Below are positions 46,001 through 55,218 of a stretch of 64,000 bases of DNA, one piece after another (position 1 is the stretch's first letter; every line of letters begins with the position of its first letter). Made by a program: the position numbers and the translations under genes. The notes below the pieces were generated by a model, which had not been told where the DNA came from, searched no databases, and saw nothing but the letters and a program-made list of their open reading frames with translations. Source of the DNA: Isoetes taiwanensis (lineage: Eukaryota; Streptophyta; Lycopodiopsida; Isoetales; Isoetaceae); assembly GCA_021234155.1 (NCBI GenBank), contig JAJEKV010000001.1, positions 451,736 through 515,735 of the forward strand, written 5' to 3'.

Positions 46001-46837
46001 GCAACTGTGATTTGGCTCTGTATCGTCAACCAGAAATACCACTTGTGGCCGAGAAAATGAAAAGCCAGTACCTTTGCTTCAAATCGATTTCTATGCTTCA
46101 ACCGATTATGACTCTTATGCTTCAAGCGCAAATAGAAGACAAACACATGATTTAAAGTTGGATGCCATTGCAAATGTCCAAAAGAGGAGTGAGTTTGAAA
46201 ATGGGCTGCCGAATTTACACCTTGTTGCTTTGCCACGGCCGATTAACCCAAATAATTGCTTTGCCATTTGACCCGATTGCAATGCGAAAATGGAAAACCC
46301 TTGGCTCGGCGGTTTGCAAAGCCATAGCCGCCGGCCGCGATTTCGAGAGACTACCTTTTTGTTTGCATAAAAAGGTGGGGCGAATCGATCTCGGCTCTCA
46401 CATACATTGCCGCGGAGTGCATGCAGCAAAACCACGCACCAAAACTCCGTTGCACCAAACCACCCGTTATATGCTATTTACAGGCGCCGTTATATGATCA
46501 CGGTATTGTTCTTGATTTTCCATTTTTCATCATTAGGAACTTGCCATGTTGGATATCGGAAACCATAGCCCGACCATCTCCTTGGATCTTCATCTCGCGC
46601 ATCCGGACTTATCATTCTCTACGTCGTTTAAACCACCCTTAACTACCCTACCCCTACCGCCATATCCGTCGTTAAGGCGAGGATCCGATCTCCGGGGGGC
46701 GGCGGTGAATCCGTTTGGGTTCTAGGCGAGCAACCCTAACAAAATCAAGGACCGTCCAAATTTTTTAAGTGAAATCTGGGCCGTCGAATGTTTTAGGGTT
46801 TTATGCACGACATACACTAAAACTTTATAATAAAGGA
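43036..46837 (-). mobile_element. Helitron H4 (3,802 bp) carrying a gene fragment
   Basis: On the minus strand it starts TCCTTTATTATAAAG after an A (complement of 46,838). It ends GGTTCCCAAATTATGCCCAGC-AAC-GCTGGGT, ACCATGA, CTAG (43,036-43,039), then T. The termini match the H1/H3 3' ends and the H5 5' end (TTTTAGTGTATGTC, AACCCTAA, GACGGTC). Instead of a purine tract it contains exon-like sequence in the same orientation. No Rep/helicase was seen, so it is non-autonomous. Confidence 0.8.
43090..46440 (-). pseudogene. Captured, spliced host-gene fragment in H4
   Basis: Several minus-strand segments look like exons with canonical donors. One near 46,075-46,240 ends GAAGCAAAG/GTACTGG. One from about 46,022 has MSLEGETAFYPLGFSKVVVQ and continues VITDGESLLKVLHEIAAK, ending ATCAAG/GTAAAT near 45,791. 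One at 45,210-45,330 has PRLEFLSSAIFQGRDSVTC and ends AAGAAG/GTATGTG. A further piece at 44,390-44,500 has EFAAMIRCGYALCLIRDRK. The last, 43,090-43,300, reads like a coiled coil (KYIESIQSLRLQELNK, RRNALRKAKE). Internal stops occur in some. The order and strand fit one host gene taken up with its introns. I do not recognise the gene; an exon-by-exon protein search is needed. Confidence 0.45.
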
Positions 46838-46861
46838 TCCTTGTCCTATTACCCTATTCTA

Positions 46862-48828
46862 TCTTATATATATTATAAAGTTTTAGTGTATGTCATGAAG
46901 CAAACCCTAATTTGGACGGTTGAGATCATCTGATCATCCAAAGGCCGAGATGTATCACACTACTTCCCACTATCGTGATTGACATACTCTAATCTCTGAA
47001 GAGGAAAGGGAAAAGGAAAAGGAAAGAAGAAGAAGAAGAAGAAGAGATTTTAACGTCCCGCCACAAGGCAGAGCGTCCTATCGGACATGTGACACTTTAC
47101 AACACACCCCCACCACCACCACCACCACTTTACATTGCTGAAGTGGGTCCTTCCCCCACCAACTTTACATTACATGGCAAAGTGAAAGGTAAAAAAGCAC
47201 GGGTAAAAGGAAAAGAAGGAAAAGAGAAAAGAGCACGGAAAAAGGGAAAGGAAAAGAAAGGGAGAAAAGAAAGAAAAAAAGGACACTATGAAAAGGAGAA
47301 GAGGGAAAAGGTGAGGACAGGAGTAAAAGGGAAGGGAAAAAGGGGATGAGGAAAAGGGTCGAGAGAAGGAAAGGGAAAAGGAAAGGGAAAGGGAAAGGGA
47401 AAGGGAAAATAAAGGGGAGGACGAGGGAGCAAAAAGGGACACTGGAAATGGGAAGAGGAAAAATGTGGGAAAAGAAGAAAAAAGGAAAGGAAAAAGAATG
47501 CGAAAAAAAAGGGAAGAGAAAAAGGAAGGGAAAAAGGGAAAGCAGAAGGGAAAAGAAAAAGGTAGGGGAATCGAGCAAGGGAAGGAAAAAGGGCATAAAA
47601 AAAAATAGAAGAGGGAATGGCGAGAAAAAAAAAGGGAAGAGGGAAAGTGCGAGAAAAAAGGAAGGTACGAAAAAAAGGAAAGGGAAAAGAACAAAGGAGG
47701 AAAAAGGCAAGGAAAAAAGGCACAAAAATAAACGGAAGGGAAAAGAGCCTTTGAAAAAAGCGAGAAAAAAAAAAAAGGTGGGGAGAAGGGATATGGGAAA
47801 AAGAAAGGGGGAGGACGAGGCAGTGAAAATGGACACTAGAAAAAGGGAAGTGGAAAAAGGTGGGGAAAGGAAAAAAAATGAAGGAAAAATGACAAAAAAA
47901 AAAAGGGGAAGAGAAAAAGGGAGGGAAAAAGGGAAAGCGGAGGGGAAAAAGAAAAAGGAGGGGGGGGCGAGGGAAGGTAAGAAAAAAAAAAGGCATAGAG
48001 AAAATTAGAAGAGAAATGGGGAAAAAGAGAAGGGAAAAAAATGAAGAGGGAAAGTGCGAGGAAAGGAGAAAAGTGAAGGTACAAAAAAAAAGGAAATGGA
48101 AAAGAAGAAAGGATGGGAAAGGGAAGGAAAAAAGGCACAAAAATAAAGGGAAGGGAAACAAAACCTTTGGAAAAAAAAGAAAAAAAAAGGTGGGAAAGGG
48201 ATATGGGAAAAGGGAAAGAGAAAAAGAAAAGGAAAACGGAAAGGGAGGGGGAAATGGAAGGGAAAAAGTGGAAGGAGGAGAGAGGAAGGGGAAAAAGGCC
48301 ATCGGAAAATGGAAGGGGAAGGGAAAAGGGAAGTGCAGGGGAGGGGAGGAGAAAAGAAAAAGGGAAAAAATGTAAAAAGAAGGACGGAAGGGAAACGGGG
48401 AGGAGAATAAAGGGAATGAGAGAAAAATAAGGTAAAATAGGATTAAGAGGGGAGGGGGACAAAAAGGAAGAGAAAAACAGGAAAAAAAAAGGGGGGGCAG
48501 ACAATAGAAAAATAGGAAAGGAAGAAAAAAAAAAGGAAAAAGGGGTGGAGAAAGGGTGAAAGAGGAAAAATGAAAGGGCATACAAAAATGAGAGAAAAGA
48601 CAATATGAAAGTAGAAAAATAAAGACATTGAAGGGGAAAATAACAAAAAAAAAAAGGAAAAGGAAGATGTTAGCATTAGAATAGTGGAAAAAGAAAAAAG
48701 GTAAATGGTGGAAAAGAGGAAAGGAGAAAATAGAAAAATAAAAAATAAAATCATGGAAAAGAAAAAGGAAAAAGAAATAAGGAAGGCAAAGTGAAAATGT
48801 GGCTAAATCCTCTTAATTGTGTGATTTT
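46862..48828 (+). mobile_element. Helitron H5, 5' part, purine-satellite cargo, 3' end missing
   Basis: It starts TCTTATATATATTATAAAG after an A, 24 bp from the 5' end of H4 in opposite orientation. Its first ~140 bp (CAAACCCTAATTTGGACGG, GAGATCATCTGATCATCC, AAAGGCCGAGAT) match H1. After a purine tract it runs to 48,828 and is cut by a CACTA terminus before any family hairpin/CTAG. The 3' end was not found in the window. Confidence 0.7.
46999..48790 (+). repeat. Polypurine satellite inside H5
   Basis: Purine-only words begin at 46,999. A 130 bp non-purine island (47,050-47,185, with a CCA run at 47,106-47,130) interrupts them, then 1.6 kb of AAAGGG/GAAAAGG satellite with GGCAC/GGACACT punctuation follows. 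Frames of up to 431 codons are artefacts of composition. Confidence 0.95.
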
Positions 48829-49010
48829 CACTACAAGAGGATGGGGTTATAGTGTCAAACGTTGTGTCAAGACATATGGATTGTGACAGCTTTGTGACAA
48901 ATGCTACGTTCTTGACACAAAGTGCTCCCCTTGTGTCAAAGTGCTCCCCTTGTGTCATGGACATAGTGTCAAATATTGTATCAAAGGAATAACATTTTCT
49001 TGTCAAGTTT
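48829..49010 (+). mobile_element. CACTA (En/Spm) terminus with subterminal repeats
   Basis: CACTACAAGAGG at 48,829 is the canonical CACTA start. Within the next 170 bp TGTGTCAA/TTGACACA motifs recur at least six times in both orientations (for example TTGTGTCAAG, CTTGACACAAAG, CTTGTGTCAAAG), as expected for transposase-binding subterminal repeats. The opposite TIR was not found in the window, so the extent of the element is unknown. It may include some of the following 3 kb. Confidence 0.7.
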
Positions 49011-49267
49011 ATACTCTACTTTATGTGCATTGTTGCAACAACTTCTAAATAGTGTTGTACCTGAGTTGTGGCAATCTTTTCTTGGGACTTGTAACAAATC
49101 ATTATTCAATATTATAACGAATACTTCGATGGAATTGTGTTGAACATTCATAGATTTGAGACAATTTTAAATCGATTTTGCATCGATTCCATAAGGATAA
49201 TGAGGAGTATTAATAACTACATATATCAAATAACTTAATATCATAGGAATAATGGCACTAACCAATG

Positions 49268-49690
49268 CTATGTGAATGCATCAATTTGTTCACATAGATC
49301 ATGCTGAATGTCGTCTATCTCATCATCATCGAGATACAAATGTAAAGCCACACCTGTACTTGCTTTTGAATGATCATTTGCATGTTCTGTAGCCTCTTCA
49401 TCTTCAATGTAATCCTCATTATATCCATGAATGTCGATTGGCGAATTGAATGGAGATCGGAGCACATAATTTGCTTCATTATCAATCCCATATCTCTGGA
49501 GGAACTCCTTTGGTGATTCTAGAGGAACCACATGCGTCATTATTACACTCAAAGGGAAAATCACCATGAAAATAACCATCTTCTTTATACGGCTTGCCCC
49601 TTCACTATCGTTATCATCTTCCACATGCAAGGATCTTTTCGCAACTTCAACTTCACTTTCTTCCAATCTAATATCATATTCTCGCATCAT
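49268..49690 (-). pseudogene. Acidic coding-like segment
   Basis: The part of the frame below 49,690 has protein-like composition: LESPKEFLQRYGIDNEANYV, DIHGYNEDYIEDEEATEHAN and a tail ending DDEIDDIQHDLCEQIDAFT. The upstream half of the same frame is microsatellite and CpG block and is not credible. It could be an exon of a CACTA gene or an unrelated relic. Not recognised. Confidence 0.3.
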
Positions 49691-49706
49691 GCAATAATGG
49701 CTCGCC

Positions 49707-49792
49707 ATGATCACCATCACCATCACCATCACCATCACCATCACCATCACCATCACCATCCCCATCCCCATCCCCATCCCCATCCCCATCAC
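49707..49792. repeat. (ATCACC)n then (CATCCC)n microsatellite
   Basis: About eight CATCAC units are followed by about five CATCCC units. The His-rich frame is an artefact. Confidence 0.97.
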
Positions 49793-49799
49793 AACAAGA

Positions 49800-50350
49800 G
49801 AATGGACATTTAGCGGCGTGGGCTGACGGCGTGCGGCGTGTGACGTCGCCAAATACGCGTCACCATGCGGCGTCACGTCGCAGACACGCCGCAGCGGCGT
49901 ATGGTGTGACGTCGACATCGGACGTCGCCGGCGGACGGCAGGTGTCACGCCAGGCGGACGGCAGGTGTCACGCCCAGGCGGGGCGGTGGGTGTCGCGCTA
50001 GGCGGACGGCAGGTGTCACAGAATCGCGTCGCATGCGGCGTATATATCGACATCGACAGCGTGATGTGGCGGTCACAATCACGCCCGGTGGGCTAACTGC
50101 GCCCGGTGGGCGACATGTCGCGATCATTTCTGGCGTGGCGTCGCGTGCGGCGTCGTATATGTGGCGTATGTGGCGTATGTGTATCATTATATCCTGCGTC
50201 GATTACATATATGTGGCGTATGTGGCGTATATGACCGCGTAAAATGCATTATATGTGGCGATATATGACCGTCGGTATGTATATGTGGCGTATATGACCG
50301 CGTCGTCGCATTATATGTAGCGTAGGTAATTGCGCATGTGGCGTATATTT
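49800..50350. repeat. CpG-dense GGCGT/GACGTC block with GTATATGTGGC units
   Basis: GGCGGACGGCAGGTGTCAC is repeated three times (49,930-50,020), then CGCCCGGTGGGC twice (50,080-50,110), then GTATATGTGGCGTATGTGGC-like units many times to 50,345. It resembles the block at 19,616-20,060 in CpG density and ACGTC words. Confidence 0.7.
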
Positions 50351-50682
50351 TTATACGAAGGTTTGGTTTTAGGATTACAAATTCAATACATGCAGTTGAT
50401 ACAATGCGAAAAAAGACTCGACGACCAACTGCGGCTTCATTTAAAGCGTGTTGCTGCGCATGCATCATCACGATAGATGTGCTCGCATGAATTACCTCCT
50501 TCATCTAGACTTTGAGAAAAATGGTTTTTCTTTGGTTTTGAGAGCTTGCAAGATTTGGAAAATATTGTCTCGAACTATATCGAAACCAAACCAAAGAAGC
50601 ACATATGGATCGTCAATCTAGGGGGAAGAAGGTTATGATCTAAAATCTCATCTTTGGGTATACAAGTAATTCTAATGGCACT
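50351..50682. other. Intergenic, nothing recognised
   Basis: Mixed composition, no plausible gene. Confidence 0.35.
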
Positions 50683-51315
50683 ATGGAAGTTGAAAGATCA
50701 ACATCAAGGTTGGAATCAGCAGCAATGCTTGAACTTGCAACTTTACCTGCCAAACGTCAGGATGATTTTGTGATATATGATGGTGGAGGAATTTGCGTTT
50801 CAATTGCACAAGTTCCATATGAAGCCGACCCCATTGATGAGGATTTTGAAAATTTGAGATACTATGTGGCTACACTGTTGATGGCCTTGTTTGGAGATCC
50901 ATACATGGAAAGTGGAATTGGAACATAGCTCTGGTCGCTATGCGAAGAAGAGTATCTAAACCGCCGGTTTGTTACCTTGGAAGTCTTCAAAGTAGAGCAT
51001 GGGTTCTTCTTTGATCGATTGTATGATCGGCGACAAATACAACATACAAAGCAAAAAATCATGCTTTTTTTCGAGAAATCTCTTAACTGTCTTTTTTAAT
51101 TTCTTCATTATGGCCATTCTGAGGTTGTGGAGGTTGTTGCCTTCTTGGACAAGTTTGTTCATCGAAAATCAAGAGAATTGTGGAGTTGGTTGAACCAAAA
51201 TATTTTAATTGGTCATCTAGCAAAATGTTTTGGGAAGAAAATACGTGTATTCTCTCGCAACATTCATTCTAGAACTTTCTACAACATTCTGGAATTTTCT
51301 AGAAGGATTCCTTAG
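50683..51315 (+). pseudogene. Coding-like remnant of unknown family
   Basis: A frame from 50,683 (81 aa, MEVERSTSRLESAAMLEL ... DPIDEDFENLRYYVATLL) stops at 50,928, but protein-like sequence resumes directly after (CEEEYLNRRFVTLEVFKVEH) and, one frame over, continues to 51,315 (EVVAFLDKFVHRKSREL). One stop and one or two frameshifts break it. No motif was recognised. Confidence 0.35.
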
Positions 51316-51422
51316 GCTCACCCAAGATTCTCTTATATTTTAAAACTTTTTAAAACTTTCTAGAACATTCTAGAACTTTCGTATATGTGACATATGTGAC
51401 ATATGTGTCGTAGAAGGTCGCA

Positions 51423-51874
51423 TGTTCCAGAAAGGCACCATCTTCATTGTGCTCTTAAGCCCCAGCAAGCACGTGAACTTTTAGTGTGAGCTTTTCTAAT
51501 GGATTGAGCTTCATCCAGAATAATTTTAAACCACATAATGTTCGACAGTGTGCCCCTTAGCACGGGGGCTGCTTCTTTTCATCCTCTTCAGAAGGCTTCT
51601 GTAATTCAGAACAAATGGTTCCATATGTAGTAAGCACAATGTCGTGCTTACAAAGTTCAACACAATTTATTCTTCTCTGATCTTCATGGTATATGTACAC
51701 AGATAGCTTGGCCGGATGGTGCTACTTTTCCTTCAATTCATGTTCCCATTGTTTTAAAAGCGATTTAGGGCAAACAATCAAGGTGCTCCTGCATTCTTCT
51801 ACATTGTATCTTTGACGTTTTGGCGGTCTAGCCTTCAAAATCAAAGCAATTGCAGAGATTGTCTTTCCAAATCC
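51423..51874 (-). pseudogene. SNF2-family (RAD5/RAD16-like) ATPase fragment
   Basis: Immediately after a splice acceptor (AATTATCAG) at 51,875 the minus strand encodes GFGKTISAIALILKA, the SNF2 Walker A region. It continues with STLIVCPKSLLKQWEHELKE (motif Ia), LSVYIYHEDQRR, HDIVLTTYGTICSE (motif Ib), an acidic EEDEKKQP insert typical of RAD5-type plant proteins, then after a frameshift WFKIILDEAQSIRKA (motif II, DEAQ) and finally SRACWGLRAQ, a stop, and RWCLSGT (motif III). Three stops or shifts make it a pseudogene of about 150 codons, roughly the first helicase lobe. In intact relatives this domain drives ATP-dependent DNA translocation in repair or transcription. No second lobe or RING was found. 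It may be cargo of the CACTA element. Confidence 0.85.
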
Positions 51875-51899
51875 CTGATAATTTGATAATTATAAACAT

Positions 51900-52271
51900 A
51901 TGAGTTCCCCGACAATCTGCCCTGAGTTCAGATTTCTCCATCCAAGCAAGGGCAATACGCTATATTACATCCCAACCATGTCAATTGCAGCTATAAAATA
52001 TGAAATAATAATATATCTAGTCATACCTGGTGCAAGGAGTATAGAAAATGATGCGCGTCATCTTTTTAGAGAGCTTGGATTCACGTTTGATACTGAGCCA
52101 TGCGTGCCACAAAAGTTCAGCCTAGAGGATATTATGCTAGACACTCCACCAGATATTTCTGTGGTGGATCTAGTTGGCTCTCAAGATAGTGTAGATTGGT
52201 TAGATAAGAAAGTCCTTGAGACTGGCATTTCATTTCGTGCTTGTGCAACCAAGTGGGGTGACTTGATTTGA
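51900..52271 (+). pseudogene. Open frame of 123 codons, uncertain
   Basis: The second half has protein-like composition (RHLFRELGFTFDTEPCVP, DISVVDLVGSQDSVDWL). The first half overlaps, on the opposite strand, the intron before the SNF2 exon. No family recognised; possibly another exon-sized scrap. Confidence 0.3.
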
Positions 52272-52688
52272 TAAGCGATTCTGCGTTGGATTTTTTTTGT
52301 TTCAGCTCATTCCAAAAATCAACGCGAGAAGCACATTTGCCCTTGCGATGGAATTGTGGAGAAAAAAAAAAGGTAAGATGCTTACGTTTTATAGATGAAA
52401 ATCAATGCATGTGGAAATTTAGATCTTTGTTATTGGGATAGTTCGCAATGTCTTATATAAAAGGCTTGGAGCGAGGTTTGTCAAGGCAAAGAATTTGCGG
52501 GTGAATGAAGGAATTTGCGGGTTTCGTTTGAGAGAGATATCCAAGGTAAAAAATTTTACATCGGTGGCGAAGGGATCCTTCTGGCTGGTCTTTGGAAAAT
52601 TGATGTTGATGCAGGATGCACTTGACCTTTGCGAGAAAGTTTTCGGGCTATTTGGAGTCGATATTTGGTATTGAAGCAACTTAAATTC
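52272..52688. other. Intergenic, nothing recognised
   Basis: A poly-A run at 52,362 and mixed sequence. No gene supported. Confidence 0.35.
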
Positions 52689-54217
52689 GCAATAGGAAGT
52701 CGCGACGTGACACAACCTAGGGTTTGCGCAACGTAGGGTTTCATGATGTGGCACTAAAAATGCCACGTGGGATAATTTAGGGTTCGATTGTATGACATGA
52801 TACATGGCACGATAATATGGCAACCTAGAGTTCGATATGCACCCCATACATATATACGAGATACTTTTCTAATATAAATAAGAAGATAAGAATATAAATT
52901 TAGGTATTTATTCAAAGACACTTGTTCAAAACTTTTCTCTCGCTAATTCTCGTTATGTTCAAATTAATATATATAGTCATGGCGGAGGCTCAATTCTTAG
53001 CGGTTTTCCTCATTGTGGCCCTCTTTCTGCTGATGCAATATTCATGGCATTATGCGTCTCCCCCTCCGCCCCCGGTCAAGACGGTCAAGACTGCAGTAAG
53101 TCTGCCGGGGCTCATTAGTGGCACATTTCGAACCATAAAAATACTATTTTTCATCTCTATGGTTTGTAAGTATCATTCTATTATTGCAACCAATATCATT
53201 CATGGTTATCAAATGTTTCTCTCACAATTTCTTTTGATCTAGGTGTGCTCTTTTTCTCGGCGATGAATAGAGGTAATCGCAATCGTACGAAGAATGAGCA
53301 AGACGAAGGTAAGTATTTATATAGTTTTTATTATACGCTTTACCCTCTAATTAGGTATGTGAGTTTATGCATGGAGTTTTAATTTGTTGTGTAGAGGAAA
53401 GGGACGAGTTTAGAGAAATAGGAGGAGGACTCCACGAGGTAGGGGCAATCGCGGCTGATGTTCCTTCAAGGCCAACCTCCACCTATCACTACACCAGCAG
53501 GTTTGGGTATTAAGATAGCTTTTTATAAAAATAATAAATAAATGAATTGTTTTTTGTATGATATTTGTGCTTCTGCAGCTCCTCCGCCGCTCCCCGCCTT
53601 CCTCGCAAACATGTCTCCCGTAGAGACCAAATTGCGGCATATTTTGCCTCTTTGACACCAACGCCCGGTTAGGCAGCCTCCAGCTCCTATTCCCCAGCGA
53701 CATAGTGTTGAGAATATTGAGAATGCTAGGCGTAGTATGGACTCCCGTTCTAGGCAAGAGGCGGGAACAGATTTTTCTAATGCAAGGAACTTGGAGGAAG
53801 ATTTCAACGGTAAAAATATATATCCACTACATTACCAAACATTTCTTTGGTTAAAAGATGTTAAAGATGCTCATTCTCTCATTACTTCCTGTGTCAAGAA
53901 GTAGTGGAGCAACAGACTCCAACGTTCAAGATCGCGGCGATCATCACGGGGTTCGGGATCAGAAGAACATGGTCGCTCGCCGACTTGGAGAGGGAAGGAT
54001 CCGACGACGCGTCCGTGTCGGGAAGAAGAGCGTTTATTTCGCTTTGTTTTAGACACGTAAGTCTGCGGGTGATTTGGCCCCGAATATACCCGACTATCAT
54101 ATTAATAATAAGTTTTTGATGTAAGTTATGTGAACATATTATTTAAGATATCAACCTTAAATATTAGTACTTTGTCATCTAAATTTGTTGTTTTGTTCAT
54201 TCTCTTCACTTAGAATA
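52689..54217 (+). repeat. Dispersed duplication, copy B, with the better-preserved first exons
   Basis: This is the partner of 16,770-18,299. An ATG at 52,979 opens MAEAQFLAVFLIVALFLLMQ, a signal anchor followed by a proline-rich linker (PPPPPVKTVKTA); the frame stays open to 53,242. Exon-like pieces with GT-AG borders follow: 53,243-53,300 (MNRGNRNR), 53,395-53,510, and 53,578-53,810 containing SVENIENARRSMDSRSRQEA and FSNARNLEEDFNG. A further piece at 53,900-54,056 has FGIRRTWSLADLEREG. Homology to copy A ends at 54,217, where copy A continues with later exons that copy B lacks. Confidence 0.85.
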
Positions 54218-55076
54218 TGTAGCACAATAACAGGGGGTTACTTTTAGATTTTTATACGCTTTTTCACATAGTTTTTCTATGATTTCGTTGTTGTATTCGT
54301 TGAGGTGTACTAAATAGTATTTCTAGAGTGCACCATTTATGGGCCGTTGATTTTCGTTGGTGGGAACAATCCGAGGGTTGTTGTCTTTCTCTGCATGTGT
54401 TTGTGCATGAACACTGCGCATGTGTATGCATGTGCATGTGCACATGCATGTGCATGTGTGTGCATGTGCATGTGTATTGTGCATGTGCAAGTGCATGTGC
54501 ATGTGTGCATGTATGTGCATGTGTGCATATGCACGTGTACTTGCCCTTATTGCCCGAGTGAATTTTACTACCACGAGATGGATTTTTGCTCTCACACTTA
54601 CAAAGGTATTTGTTTTTAATGTTTCTTGATTAGCATAATTTTTTTTTTACAAGGTATTGGTTTTCTGATTCTACAATGTAGTCTTTGCAAAACCCCTTTT
54701 GTTTCCTTCCTAAGATTTGCTGCAGATTCAAGTTTAGGCCCTCTGTTTGCTTCCAACTCTTGGATATTCCGGGCTCACGGATTGTTCATAATAGCCAGAC
54801 CTTTAGCTTCAATCAACAAATGGATTCTTATGCACACAACATGCAGATTATTCCGCCCTTTTCCATGTCCGAGATCACCAAACAAGCGGTGGCCACAAGA
54901 ATGCATTTATATTGTAGGTTTGGAACTTTAATCAAACCATAAGGTGAATCATGCATTACCTTTAAGCTAGAGATGGAGCATCCAAAATCATATGGATTGA
55001 TAAACAATGGTGTCATTGTGAAAGAGAAATAGTTGTAGCGGAAGTAACAATATGTAGCATAATAACAGGGGGTTTT
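54216..55076. other. Segment between two 26 bp direct repeats
   Basis: AATATGTAGCACAATAACAG (54,214) and AATATGTAGCATAATAACAG (55,050), each followed by GGGGGTT, bracket about 0.83 kb. Inside are the GCATGT microsatellite and an exon-like piece (about 54,722-54,915, MSEITKQAVATRMHLYC) flanked by AG and GT. The first repeat lies exactly where duplication copy B ends, so an insertion or template switch at this site is likely. Confidence 0.4.
54408..54545. repeat. (TGCATG)n microsatellite
   Basis: Alternating TGCATG, TGTGCA and ACATGCATG words over ~135 bp. Peptides rich in Cys/Met/Val/His here are artefacts. Confidence 0.95.
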
Positions 55077-55218
55077 CTTTGTGTTGCAAACTTTATGACT
55101 TCCAGAATAAGGGATCAATCTGCTCTATCTTTATGGTAAATTTTACTTATGTTCTATTTGTTTATTGTGATCAAATTCAAAAGCTACAGGTGATGAAAGC
55201 CTCAAATGAATTCTAGTT

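Noticed and set aside
49532-50053. His-rich and Val/Met-rich protein
   Set aside because: Translation of the ATCACC/CATCCC microsatellite and the CpG block.
54323-54629. Cys/Met/Val/His-rich proteins on both strands
   Set aside because: Translation of the TGCATG microsatellite.
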